A stretch of DNA of 64,000 nt, from contig NZ_FOVT01000003.1 of NCBI RefSeq assembly GCF_900115245.1, positions 62,001 to 126,000 on the forward strand, read 5' to 3'. Shown here piece after piece: positions 1-9,423 of the stretch. Position 1 is the first letter of the stretch. Each line of letters begins with the position of its first letter. A model generated the notes under the pieces. It was not told the origin of the DNA, ran no database searches, and was given only the letters and a program-made list of their open reading frames with translations. The stretch is from Mesorhizobium sp. NFR06. GTDB lineage: Bacteria; Pseudomonadota; Alphaproteobacteria; Rhizobiales; Rhizobiaceae. The position numbers and the translations under genes were made by a program.

Positions 1-1
1 T

Positions 2-571
2 GATGCCGTGACCACCGACCTCGACCTCGTCTGCTTCGGCGAGATGGGCATCGGCAACACGACGCCCGCGGCGGCGATCTCCACCGCCCTCTTTGGCGGC
101 GGCGCTGAAAAATGGACGGGACGCGGCACCGGCGTCGACGATGCCGGCCTGAAGCGCAAGGTCGTCGCCATCGAGGCGGGCCTCAAGCGCCATGCCGATT
201 CGCTTTCCGATCCGCTGAAGATCGCGGCTGTGCTTGGCGGCCGCGAACTCGCCGCCATCTTCGGCGCCACGCTCGCCGCGCGTCGCAACAACGCGCCGGT
301 GCTGCTCGACGGCTTCGTCTGCACCGCCGCAGTGGCGCCGCTGGCAAGGCTGCATCCAAGCGGGCTTGCCCACACCATTGCCGCCCATGTCTCGGCCGAG
401 GCCGGCCACCGCCGACTGCTCGAAGCACTTGGCCTGCCGCCGCTGTTCGATCTCGGCATGCGGCTCGGCGAAGGCTCAGGCGCCTGTCTTGCCGTCAACA
501 TCGTGCGCTCGGCGCTGGAGTGCCATGCGAAGATGGCAAGCTTCGCCGAGGCCGGTGTCTCGGAGAAATAA
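2..571 (+). CDS. cobT: CobT, nicotinate-nucleotide--dimethylbenzimidazole phosphoribosyltransferase (5' truncated by window edge)
   Basis: This is the C-terminal half of CobT, which transfers phosphoribose from nicotinate mononucleotide to 5,6-dimethylbenzimidazole to make alpha-ribazole phosphate for the lower ligand of cobalamin. The frame is open from the first base and the start lies outside the window, so about 190 residues of a roughly 340-residue enzyme remain. Visible family motifs are GEMGIGNTTPAAA near the start and MRLGEGSGA near the end. The Glu in LGEGSGA (codon at 470-472) corresponds to the catalytic base of the family. The gene ends cleanly and no cobalamin gene follows it here; cobF lies far away at 57799. 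Identification is by motif recognition and is confident. Confidence 0.93.
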   Translation, partial: DAVTTDLDLVCFGEMGIGNTTPAAAISTALFGGGAEKWTGRGTGVDDAGLKRKVVAIEAGLKRHADSLSDPLKIAAVLGGRELAAIFGATLAARRNNAPVLLDGFVCTAAVAPLARLHPSGLAHTIAAHVSAEAGHRRLLEALGLPPLFDLGMRLGEGSGACLAVNIVRSALECHAKMASFAEAGVSEK

Positions 572-599
572 AAATCGATCGAAATTTCAACACTGTTGA

Positions 600-794
600 G
601 ACGTCGAAATAACGTCATCTTGCGCCATCGTGCTCGAGACCGTCGCCAACACGTGCGAGATTTCCGGCATGACGACCAATCTCAATGCGCGAGACCACAA
701 CCTTGGCGGCTACGGCGCATCACAGCTCACGGTGAGCGGCCAGATCACGATGAAGGTCGAGTTCAAGGCAAGCCTCGGCAAGACGGCGCAATAG
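600..794 (+). other. Intergenic stretch with a short open frame, possible gene remnant
   Basis: Bases 572-941 contain no convincing complete gene. A frame open from 600 ends at the TAG at 792-794. Its best stretch begins near a GTG at 630 and reads like protein (VLETVANTCEISGM near the start, LTVSGQITMKVEFKASLG near the end). No ribosome binding site precedes it and I do not recognise the family. It could be the 3' remnant of a decayed gene or a tiny unknown protein. From 795 to 941 I see nothing except the 3' flank of the convergent binding-protein gene. Confidence 0.25.
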
Positions 795-941
795 AGACGA
801 TTTTGGTGGCGCTGGCAGCCTGGAGCGAACCCCAGGCGACGTTTGGTCACTTGGAATCGCGACACGGCTTCCATTGGCCGAGAAATACCCCACGACTGTT
901 TCCAGCCGCGGGGCATCGGAGAGTTCTCGATAAACCTGTGG

Positions 942-2261
942 TCAAAGGTTGGCGAGCAATTCGTTGACGCGGCTTTCCATGTCGGCAAGCGCGGCATCGA
1001 CGTCCTTTTGCCCAGTGATTGCAGCGCTCATCTCTTCGCCGATAATGTCCTGGATCGCAAATTGGCGCTGTACCGCGGACGGCAGCGGTCTGCCGAGATC
1101 GGCGACCGCGGCGATCGTATTGCGATGTGGCAGTGCCTTGAAAGCGTCCGAACCGATGATGGCTTTGTATGCCGGCAGGTGACCGGTCCGCGACCAATCG
1201 AAGTCGTTGTCTGCGAAGAACTTCAGGAACTTGCTGATGGCCGCGGTCTGTTCTGGTGTGCGGTCCTTCTGCGAGACCGCCCAGGTGTGGCCGTCGGCAT
1301 ATTGCGCATGGGCGCCGGCAAACAGCTGCGGATACGGATAAACCGCGTAGCCGCCCTTGTTGAGGGCCGTGCCTTTGGTCTCGGACTGGGCGTTGTTGTC
1401 ACCCACAACCCACGTGCCGTTGAGCTGCACGCCGCCTTCACCGGCAAGGAAGGCATTGATCGCGCCGCCGTAGTCGAGGTCCTTGGTCGTGTAGCCCTTG
1501 TCGAAGATCGCCTTGTACATCTCAACGACCTTCTTGGCTTCCGGCGTGTTCAGCTTCACATGCTTCGGATCGGCAAAGAAGTCGGAATCCTGCTGGAAGA
1601 GATAGGTGTAGAGGTTGCGCGTGTAGAGTGCGGTCTCGTTGGCCAGGTTCTGGACGAAGTAAGGTTTTCCGGTCTTCTGCTTGAACTGCTCGGCCTGGGC
1701 GAGCAGTTCCTCGGGCGACTTCGGAAGGATCGGCGTGCCGTCGGCATTGACGAGGCCAGCCTGTTTGAAGAGATCCATGTTGATGTGATAGAGCATTGTC
1801 CAGCTGTCAATCGGCAGGCCGTAGATCTTGCCGTCCTTGGTGGCGCCGTTGCGCGCCGCGTCCGTGAATGCGTCGGGTGTGATGCCGACTGACTTCAAGA
1901 GATCGTCAAGCGGCATCAACAGCCCCTTGGACTGGTAGTCCGAAAGCGCGGATTCATGAATCGTGACGATGTCGGGAGCATCGCCCGACGCAAACTGCGC
2001 GGTCAGTTGGTCATAGCCAGGCCATTCCACGGTGGTGACGTTGACGTGCACATCGGGATTGTCGGCGTTGAACTTGTTGATCAGCGAGGTGATGATGCCG
2101 CATTCGCCAACGGCCTTGGCGACGTCGGTGTTGCTGCCGAAATCGGCATCGCAGGCACCGAAAAAGCGCTGCAAGGTCAGTTCGGTCGCGGCGAAGGCCG
2201 GACTGGCCAACGCCATTACACCTGCAGAGACTGCCGCAAGCAGGACTCTCTTTGTTTTCAT
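942..2261 (-). CDS. Sugar ABC transporter periplasmic substrate-binding protein
   Basis: This is a family 1 extracellular solute-binding protein of 439 residues that should capture a sugar or oligosaccharide in the periplasm for the two permeases encoded upstream. A signal peptide is clear: a basic start (MKTKR), a hydrophobic core and the cleavage motif SPAFA followed by ATEL at about residue 24. The chosen ATG is preceded by a strong AGGAGGAGC site. The frame is open much further upstream, but that extension is a shadow of the permease gene. It is the last gene of the operon, 95 bases after the second permease, which is unusual because the binding protein is often first. The adjacent GH51 arabinofuranosidase suggests an arabinose-containing ligand, which is inference. 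Confidence 0.9.
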   Translation of the reverse strand: MKTKRVLLAAVSAGVMALASPAFAATELTLQRFFGACDADFGSNTDVAKAVGECGIITSLINKFNADNPDVHVNVTTVEWPGYDQLTAQFASGDAPDIVTIHESALSDYQSKGLLMPLDDLLKSVGITPDAFTDAARNGATKDGKIYGLPIDSWTMLYHINMDLFKQAGLVNADGTPILPKSPEELLAQAEQFKQKTGKPYFVQNLANETALYTRNLYTYLFQQDSDFFADPKHVKLNTPEAKKVVEMYKAIFDKGYTTKDLDYGGAINAFLAGEGGVQLNGTWVVGDNNAQSETKGTALNKGGYAVYPYPQLFAGAHAQYADGHTWAVSQKDRTPEQTAAISKFLKFFADNDFDWSRTGHLPAYKAIIGSDAFKALPHRNTIAAVADLGRPLPSAVQRQFAIQDIIGEEMSAAITGQKDVDAALADMESRVNELLANL

Positions 2262-2356
2262 GTCAGCTCCTCCTACTGAGTTTCCGCCATTCCACCTTGG
2301 ATTGGCTTCGTGCATTCCATCGCTGCGGCCCCATCCCTGCCGCCAGGCAATTTTCG

Positions 2357-3205
2357 CTATCGCACCGCGGCGCCGGAGACGGCCGTGACGATGTATTTCT
2401 GGAAGAACAGGTAGACGATCAGGATTGGCGCGCCGGCGAACACCGCCTGCGCCATCAGGAAGCCGATGCCTTCGGACTGCGCGAAATTGGTCTGTGTCGA
2501 GGCTATTCCGACCGTCAGCGTGTACATATCCTTCTTGGTTGCCGAGATCAGCGGCCACAAGTAGTCGTTCCACGCGCCGAGGAAGGTGAAGATGCCGAGG
2601 GTTGCCTGAGCGGGCACCGTGAGCGGCAGAAGCACCTTCCAGAAAATCCTGAACCGGCTGGCGTTGTCCAGCAGGGCGGCTTCGTCCAGCTCTTTCGGGA
2701 TGGCCTTGAAATACTGGGTCATCAGGAAGACGCCAAACGAGGCCGACAGGCCCGGGAGAATGAGCCCGTGATAGCTGTTGTGGAAGTTCAGCATGCTGAA
2801 GATCTGATGGCGGGCCACAAGCACGGCCTGTTCCGGAACCGCCAGGCCGAAGAGCACGATCACGAACAGGACGTTTCGGCCGGGGAAGTTCAGCCGCGCG
2901 AAGCCGTAGCCGGCGAGCGACGACAGGATCAGCGTTCCGAGCGTCAATCCGCCCGAGACTATGATGCTGTTGAGCACCCAGACGAATACTGACGATGTGC
3001 CGACGGTGTTGATGTAGTTCTTGAGCGTATAAGGCGCCTGAAACACCGAATTCGGATTTGCCATCAGCTCGGCATTTTCCTTGAGCGACAGGCCGATGAC
3101 CCACAGAACCGGCGCGACCATGACGATGGAGAGCAGGATGACCAGAGCCAGCAGCACGCGGTCGCCAAAGGCGCGTCCCCTGATGGAAATCGCTGGAGCC
3201 CTCAT
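2357..3205 (-). CDS. Sugar ABC transporter permease, MalG/UgpE type
   Basis: This inner-membrane permease (282 residues) belongs to the binding-protein-dependent CUT1 sugar importer class. It has a hydrophobic N-terminal helix at about residues 17-40, further helices through the protein, and the EAA loop (DEAALLDNASRFRIF) that contacts the ATPase. Its start overlaps the stop of the preceding permease by four bases, indicating translational coupling. It should form a heterodimer with that permease, energised by the ATPase at 4139-5230. The length is normal for the family. The substrate cannot be read from the permease and is inferred to be an arabinoside from the operon. Confidence 0.9.
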   Translation of the reverse strand: MRAPAISIRGRAFGDRVLLALVILLSIVMVAPVLWVIGLSLKENAELMANPNSVFQAPYTLKNYINTVGTSSVFVWVLNSIIVSGGLTLGTLILSSLAGYGFARLNFPGRNVLFVIVLFGLAVPEQAVLVARHQIFSMLNFHNSYHGLILPGLSASFGVFLMTQYFKAIPKELDEAALLDNASRFRIFWKVLLPLTVPAQATLGIFTFLGAWNDYLWPLISATKKDMYTLTVGIASTQTNFAQSEGIGFLMAQAVFAGAPILIVYLFFQKYIVTAVSGAAVR

Positions 3206-4137
3206 GTCAGATCCGCCTTGTTGCGTGTGACGAGGTATTGGGCCATGGCCGCTATCAGGATGAGGATGAACAGGATCTCCGATGCCGCGGCGCCCATGCC
3301 CAGATCCCAGCGACGGAATGCGGTGTCATAAATGTAGAGCACGACCGGTTTGGTCAGGTTGTTCGGACCGCCGCGTGTCATCAGCCAGGCCTGGCCGAAC
3401 AGCTGGAACTGCAGCACGATCTGGACGATGACCACCAGGATGAAGGTGCGTTTGATCGACGGCAGCGTGATCGAGCGCAATGTCTGCCAGCGATTGGCAT
3501 TGTCCAGGGCGGCCGCTTCGTAAATGTCCTGCGGAATCTGCTGGAGGGCCGAGAGAAAAAGCATCATCGGCAGCCCGATGCACCACCAGATGGTGGCGAT
3601 GGCGATGCCGATCATCGCGAGGCTGGGATCCGAAATGAAAGCCGGGGCGGTTGCGCCGAACCATCCGTAGATCGTCGACAAAAGGCCGACATTCGGGATG
3701 AACACGATGCGCCAGATCAGTGTGACGATTGTGACCGACAGCACCGAGGAAGAGAAGAACAGTGTCCGCAGCACGGCGGCAGTGCGCGTGCGGCGGTTGA
3801 GGCAAAGCGCGAGAAAGAGACCGATCAACGCCAGCGAGGGCACCGTCAGAAGCACGAAGTAGAAGGTGTTCCAGACCGACTGCAGGAACACCTTGTCGTG
3901 AAACAGCCTGATATAGTTGCCGAGACCGACAAAGTTTCCGGACGAGAAAGTGTCGGCCTTATGGAAACTCAGCCACATTCCCCAGAGCAGCGGGACGAGC
4001 AGCAGCGTCGTGAAGAAGAACAGGAATGGCGCAACGAAAATGAAGTTTCGCCATTGCGGCGCGTAGATATCGACGCTTGGGGTCCTGATGCGCGCGGCCG
4101 AAGTCGCGGGCTGCGGCATCGTCGACCGGTCATCCAT
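3202..4137 (-). CDS. Sugar ABC transporter permease, MalF/UgpA type
   Basis: This is the first permease of the CUT1 importer (311 residues from the chosen start). The protein has an N-terminal hydrophobic helix (FIFVAPFLFFFTTLLL), several more membrane segments and the EAA loop (YEAAALDNANRWQTL). The frame is open to 4275, but the ATG at 4137 lies one base after the stop codon of the ATPase gene and gives a normal family length, so I chose it. The upstream extension would only read antisense to the ATPase. The four-base overlap with the next permease supports one transcript. Confidence 0.9.
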   Translation of the reverse strand: MDDRSTMPQPATSAARIRTPSVDIYAPQWRNFIFVAPFLFFFTTLLLVPLLWGMWLSFHKADTFSSGNFVGLGNYIRLFHDKVFLQSVWNTFYFVLLTVPSLALIGLFLALCLNRRTRTAAVLRTLFFSSSVLSVTIVTLIWRIVFIPNVGLLSTIYGWFGATAPAFISDPSLAMIGIAIATIWWCIGLPMMLFLSALQQIPQDIYEAAALDNANRWQTLRSITLPSIKRTFILVVIVQIVLQFQLFGQAWLMTRGGPNNLTKPVVLYIYDTAFRRWDLGMGAAASEILFILILIAAMAQYLVTRNKADLT

Positions 4138-4138
4138 A

Positions 4139-5230
<1,092 letters not shown>

Positions 5231-5274
5231 GTCGACGCTCCTCCTCAGCGCATGCACGACGATGGCGCCTGAAG

Positions 5275-6786
5275 TCAGAGCTTCAGGCGGATCATCTGGT
5301 AAGAATAGGCCGGTAGCGACAGGCTCAGCTTGCTGCCCGCTATCGAGGCGCCAGTCCCCTTCCTGGGCGCGACATTGCCGGGGTTCTGCGCCGAGTTGAC
5401 GGCTTTCAGATCCGCGTGCGCCATCAGCTGATGGTCAACGATGTCAGCCGCCCCGAAACCGGTGATGTCGATCACGGTTTCCATTTCCTCACTCGAATGG
5501 CGGTTGATGGCAAAGAAGGTGACATGTCCGGTTTCCGTGTCATGCACGCCGGCGACGTCGACATAGGAAACATCACCCGCGACGGTGGATTTGTAGGTCG
5601 GGCTTTCCACCTTGAGATCCAGCGCATTGCCGCGGCCGTGAAGCGAGGCAAACAGATATGGATAGAAGATCGTCTGGCGCCATGCCGGGCCGTTGGGAAC
5701 AGTCATGATCGGCGCGATGACGTTGACCAGTTGTGCCAGGCACGCGATCTTGACCACGTCGGAGCGACGAATGAAGGTGTTGAGGATCAAGCCGACCTGC
5801 AGCACGTCCTCGAAATTGTAGATGTCTTCGAGCAACGGCGGCGCGAAGGGCCAGCCGTCATTGCCGCCAAGGATATTCTTGTCCTGCTCCTTGGAATGGT
5901 ACCAGACGTTCCATTCGTCGAACGAGATGTAGACCTGCTTCTTGGAGCGCTTCTTGGCCTTGATATAGTCGATGACGCCGGCGACCGAGACGATGTAGTC
6001 GTCGAGCTTCTTGCTCATGGCGAGATAGTTCGGCGCGTCATTGGCTTCGTTGTCGAAATACATATGCAGCGAGATGTAATCCACCTCGTTGTAGGTGTGG
6101 TCGAGAACGGTCGCTTCCCATTCCGGATAGGTCGGCATCTTGGCGTTTGAAGAGCCGCAGACCACGAGTTCGAGCGATTTGGAGAAGGCGCGCATCGCCT
6201 TGGCGGTCTCGTGGGCCAGGCGGCCATACTCGTCGGCGGTCTTGTGGCCGATCTGCCAGGGGCCGTCCATTTCGTTGCCAAGACACCAGAGCTTGACGTC
6301 GAAGGGCTCCTTGCGGCCGTTGGCGATGCGCTTGTCGCTCCACTCGCTGCCGCCGGGATGATTGGTGTATTCCAAAAAGTTGCGGGCTTCATCGAGGCCG
6401 CGTGAGCCGAGATTGACCGCAAGCATCATCTCGGTGTTGGCCGAGGCGCACCAGTCGGCAAATTCATGCAGGCCGACTTCGTTGCTTTCCGACGTGTGCC
6501 AGGCCAGGTCGAGGCGCACCGGGCGCGCCTCCTTGGGGCCGACGCCGTCCTCCCAATTGTAAGCGGACACGAAATTGCCGCCCGGATAGCGGACGATCGG
6601 AACATTGAGTTCCCTGACGAGATCGATGACGTCCTGACGCATGCCATTGGCATCCGCCGTCGCGTGGCCAGGCTCATAGATACCGGTGTAAACCGCCCGC
6701 CCAAGGTGCTCGATGAAGGATCCATAGAGCCTCGGATCGATTTTCGAGACGACATAACGCGGATGCGCCGTAACGGCCGCCTTCAT
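5275..6786 (-). CDS. abfA: Alpha-L-arabinofuranosidase, GH51
   Basis: This glycoside hydrolase family 51 enzyme (503 residues, normal length) removes non-reducing alpha-L-arabinofuranosyl residues from arabinan or arabino-oligosaccharides. Glu172 in WCLGNEMDG is the expected acid/base and Glu291 in FDEWNVWY the expected nucleophile. Both positions match the spacing seen in characterised GH51 enzymes. There is no signal peptide, so it should act in the cytoplasm on imported oligosaccharides. It is the first gene of the operon with the ABC importer and lies 183 bases downstream of the ArsR-type regulator on the same strand. Two CGATATCAAAA repeats lie just upstream of its start. Confidence 0.94.
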   Translation of the reverse strand: MKAAVTAHPRYVVSKIDPRLYGSFIEHLGRAVYTGIYEPGHATADANGMRQDVIDLVRELNVPIVRYPGGNFVSAYNWEDGVGPKEARPVRLDLAWHTSESNEVGLHEFADWCASANTEMMLAVNLGSRGLDEARNFLEYTNHPGGSEWSDKRIANGRKEPFDVKLWCLGNEMDGPWQIGHKTADEYGRLAHETAKAMRAFSKSLELVVCGSSNAKMPTYPEWEATVLDHTYNEVDYISLHMYFDNEANDAPNYLAMSKKLDDYIVSVAGVIDYIKAKKRSKKQVYISFDEWNVWYHSKEQDKNILGGNDGWPFAPPLLEDIYNFEDVLQVGLILNTFIRRSDVVKIACLAQLVNVIAPIMTVPNGPAWRQTIFYPYLFASLHGRGNALDLKVESPTYKSTVAGDVSYVDVAGVHDTETGHVTFFAINRHSSEEMETVIDITGFGAADIVDHQLMAHADLKAVNSAQNPGNVAPRKGTGASIAGSKLSLSLPAYSYQMIRLKL

Positions 6787-6799
6787 GCATTTCCTCCAA

Positions 6800-6844
6800 C
6801 GATATCAAAAATGATGATTTAAATCACCTTGTGCGATATCAAAA
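6800..6844. promoter_or_regulatory. Candidate operator: two CGATATCAAAA direct repeats
   Basis: The motif CGATATCAAAA occurs at 6800-6810 and again at 6834-6844, 34 bases apart (about three helical turns). It sits immediately upstream of the arabinofuranosidase start (6786), where a regulator would act on the operon. The related palindrome GATGATATCATC lies at 6963-6974, over the stop codon of the regulator gene. Binding by that regulator is inference. Confidence 0.45.
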
Positions 6845-6969
6845 GGAAGCGGCATCCATTCGTCAAGCGAAAACCGTCAAATGTCTGACAATTAACAGGC
6901 GGCCTGGGTTGGAAAAGAGAGCAAAAGGCTGAAATCGCTGCGTTATTTTTGAAACCCGGTTTGATGATA

Positions 6970-7896
6970 TCATCCGGTTTTGATTCTGAGCAGGATGTCC
7001 TGGTCGTAATTTCCAAATCCCTTGCCGAAAATGTTGACCCCGCCGGGGCGCTTGGCATCGTCCTTGACGCCGATACGGACCCGGATTGAATGATGGCCCA
7101 TGAGGTCGAGGTCGGCGAGGCTGGTCTCGGATATCCTGACACCGTCGACATAGGTGCCGTCGGTGGAAATTCGCCAGTTCTTCAGCTTGCCATATTGCGA
7201 GCCTTTGAGCTTCCACCAGGAGGGCGTGAAGACGCCGCGCTTGTCGCCGAAATCGCCTGGTGACGTCCACGTTCCGGCATCGACGCCATTGATCGTCAAC
7301 GTGATATCGGAGGGCCAATCGGCGCTGGTGCCGGGCACCTCCGAAGACAGTTCTACCGCCAGTTCCAGTTCGGTGATCTCGGCATTGGCGAGCTTGGCAT
7401 TGTTGGGGAACTGGTATTCGACAAAGCCGCGCGTGAACCACAACAGTCCAGCCTTCATACGGTCCGGATCGAGGAAAGTGTTGGGCACGTCGAGCAGGCC
7501 GATGATGCCATCCGGCGAACAAAGGCCGCAGGGCGCCGTGACCTCGAATCCGGTGTAAAGCCCAATCGGCATCGACACTTCGATAGAGTCGTTCTTGATC
7601 GCACGATACTCGCTCTTGAAGACAACGAGCACTTCCTCGGCGGTCGGATAGCAGATCTTCTGGCTGCCCTTCTTCGCCTTCTGGTTCTCGGTGCGGATCA
7701 GGCCGGCATCCTCGAGCACCTGGATATTGGTCGAGACCGTCGATTGCGGCAGCGACAGCACGGCGGCGATGTCGTTGACATTCATCGGCCCCTTCTCGTG
7801 CAGCAGTTTCAGCATCGAGATGCGCGCCGAAGAGGCCAGCCCCTTGAGGACAGCAATCCCCTCCTCCGGTTCGATCATCAAGAAATTGCGACTCAT
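6970..7896 (-). CDS. ArsR-type winged-helix regulator with large C-terminal ligand-like domain
   Basis: This 308-residue protein has an ArsR-like winged helix at about residues 10-80 (LKGLASSARISMLKLL, then STVSTNIQVLEDAGLI). A C-terminal region of more than 200 residues follows, rich in beta-type sequence and with a CGLC motif near residue 123. Classical ArsR metal sensors are only about 100 residues, so this is a distinct architecture and the C-terminal part probably senses a sugar. It is encoded just upstream of and in the same direction as the arabinofuranosidase/ABC operon and is the natural candidate for its regulator. The ATG at 7896 gives the DNA-binding domain a normal N terminus, though no good ribosome site precedes it. 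Confidence 0.8.
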   Translation of the reverse strand: MSRNFLMIEPEEGIAVLKGLASSARISMLKLLHEKGPMNVNDIAAVLSLPQSTVSTNIQVLEDAGLIRTENQKAKKGSQKICYPTAEEVLVVFKSEYRAIKNDSIEVSMPIGLYTGFEVTAPCGLCSPDGIIGLLDVPNTFLDPDRMKAGLLWFTRGFVEYQFPNNAKLANAEITELELAVELSSEVPGTSADWPSDITLTINGVDAGTWTSPGDFGDKRGVFTPSWWKLKGSQYGKLKNWRISTDGTYVDGVRISETSLADLDLMGHHSIRVRIGVKDDAKRPGGVNIFGKGFGNYDQDILLRIKTG

Positions 7897-7918
7897 GGAT
7901 TTGCCAGCCTACGCAATC

Positions 7919-7949
7919 TATATCCGAAATCAGCTTGTATATCGGAATA
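7919..7949. promoter_or_regulatory. Candidate autoregulatory site upstream of the ArsR-type regulator
   Basis: Two similar elements, TATATCCGAAAT at 7919-7930 and TATATCGGAATA at 7938-7949, lie 23-53 bases upstream of the regulator start with a 19-base repeat spacing. They share a TATC core with the repeats near 6800-6844. This would fit autoregulation but is only a sequence resemblance. Confidence 0.35.
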
Positions 7950-8152
7950 TTTGATTCAATCAATGCGCTAGCTGGGCGCCGTGTGACTGATTAGCTTGAT
8001 CGACCGCGACGGCCATTGTCGTCACATCGGGGTGCGAATGGGCTGAAACGGACGCGCTGCTCGGCTTCACCAACAGCGCGAAGGCGTCTTCGACAAAATC
8101 TCGACGCGATTTTGCCGCGCCTTGGTTGAAAGCTGAAAAAGCGAGGACTGAA

Positions 8153-8228
<76 letters not shown>

Positions 8229-8320
8229 ACACCGCCGGGAAAACCAGCGTCGGCGGCGCATATAGCCGCCGGTTTCGGTGATGTCCAGCCCTGCCGGATC
8301 ATTTCCCGACAAATCGACAC

Positions 8321-8367
8321 GGCATGATCCCGAAAAGTGGATTCCGGTTTTCGGAAAGGATCATGCC
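8321..8367. repeat. Rhizobial intergenic palindrome (GCATGATCC...GGATCATGCC type)
   Basis: An imperfect inverted repeat of about 47 bases lies between the PhzF gene and tRNA-Lys. Its arms begin GGCATGATCC and end GGATCATGCC, with inner CGAAAAGTGG and GGTTTTCGG. Related copies occur at 34746-34790 and 53486-53530, and a degenerate one at 55923-55970. This resembles the short mosaic palindromes known from rhizobial genomes. Confidence 0.7.
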
Positions 8368-8388
8368 GGCTTAAAAAGCTCGCACCGG

Positions 8389-9291
8389 TCAGACAAACAA
8401 CCTGCCTTCCGCCACCTTTATCGCATGGCCGCCGATGCGCGCGGAAGCCAGTTTTCCGCCGTCGACATTGAGCTCGAGCCGGATGCGCGACGGTCGGCCC
8501 ATTTCCAGTCCTTGCTCTATCCAGAGCTGCGAGACGCCGTCGGTCGGGGCATCGAAATGCATGATCGCGCCGGCAAAGGCCGCCGCGGCCGAACCGGTTG
8601 CCGGATCTTCGTAGGAAGGATTGCCCGGCACGATCATGCGCACGTGGAAAGCGCTGTCGTGGTGGACGCGCTCGCGGCAGTAGATATAGGGGCTGGCCAT
8701 GGCCCATTCGCTCTTGCGCGGCGCAAGTTCCGACCACGCCTGGTTGTCGAGCCTGATCTTGGCCGCCTCCTCCAGCCCGGCAACGGGAATCGTCACATAG
8801 GGCACGCCGGCCGACCAGAAGGCCACGCGGTGATTCTCGAACCCGATCTCGTGCGGGCCAAGGCCGAGCGCCGCGCCGATCGCTTCGGGGTCGGCCTTGA
8901 GCTCCAACGGTTCCGGCAATTTCGCCAGATCGAACTCGGCGAAGGTCGAGCCGTCATGCTTGCTCACCGCGCAGCGGACGGGTCCGATATTTTCCTCCAG
9001 CACGAAAATGCCGGTCGCCTCGCCGGCGAGCTCGGCCAGCGCGATCGCCGAACCGACCGTCGGATGCCCCGCGAACGGCATTTCATAGTCGGGCGTGAAG
9101 ATGCGGATCCGGTTGCGGTGCTTTGGATTGTCGGGAGGCAGCACGAACACCGTCTCGGAAAGATTGAATTCGCGCGCGATCGCCTGCATGCCGGCGCTAT
9201 CGAGCCCATCGCCGTCGAGCACCACTGCAAGCGGATTTCCGGCCAGCGGTTCGGTGGTAAACACATCGTAAAGCAAGTAATTGCGCGCCAT
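8389..9291 (-). CDS. PhzF family isomerase/epimerase-like protein
   Basis: This PhzF-superfamily protein (300 residues from the chosen start) has the two-halved diaminopimelate-epimerase fold. Recognisable motifs are [16 protein letters not shown] at the N terminus, the conserved Glu46 in [22 protein letters not shown] in the first half and [14 protein letters not shown] in the second. The frame opens at 9339, but the ATG at 9291 starts at the family N terminus ([11 protein letters not shown]), so I prefer it. The substrate is unknown. The gene stands alone beside the tRNA, divergent from the exporter operon. Confidence 0.88.
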   Translation of the reverse strand: MARNYLLYDVFTTEPLAGNPLAVVLDGDGLDSAGMQAIAREFNLSETVFVLPPDNPKHRNRIRIFTPDYEMPFAGHPTVGSAIALAELAGEATGIFVLEENIGPVRCAVSKHDGSTFAEFDLAKLPEPLELKADPEAIGAALGLGPHEIGFENHRVAFWSAGVPYVTIPVAGLEEAAKIRLDNQAWSELAPRKSEWAMASPYIYCRERVHHDSAFHVRMIVPGNPSYEDPATGSAAAAFAGAIMHFDAPTDGVSQLWIEQGLEMGRPSRIRLELNVDGGKLASARIGGHAIKVAEGRLFV

Positions 9292-9423
9292 GGAGAAAAC
9301 CTTTCGCCTCGCCCCGAATTTCTGCCTCAATCCCAACATGAGGGAAATTTAATTTGAAATTCGAACCTTAAGGCCTGATTTGTGCACGGATAGGGACATC
9401 AAATTTCAGCATAGGGGTCCGGC

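Noticed and set aside
942..3104. A 720-residue continuous minus-strand frame that would fuse an upstream region with the sugar-binding protein
   Set aside because: The N-terminal third is antisense or out of frame with the permease gene and shows no family similarity. A signal peptide with a strong ribosome site begins at 2261.
6863..7963. A 366-codon minus-strand frame overlapping the ArsR-type regulator
   Set aside because: It is another frame of the same strand with no motif; the regulator frame has a clear winged helix.
8091..8115. Short AAAATC/GATTTT inverted repeat downstream of tRNA-Lys considered as a terminator
   Set aside because: The stem is short and AT-rich and has no T tract in the direction of the tRNA transcript.
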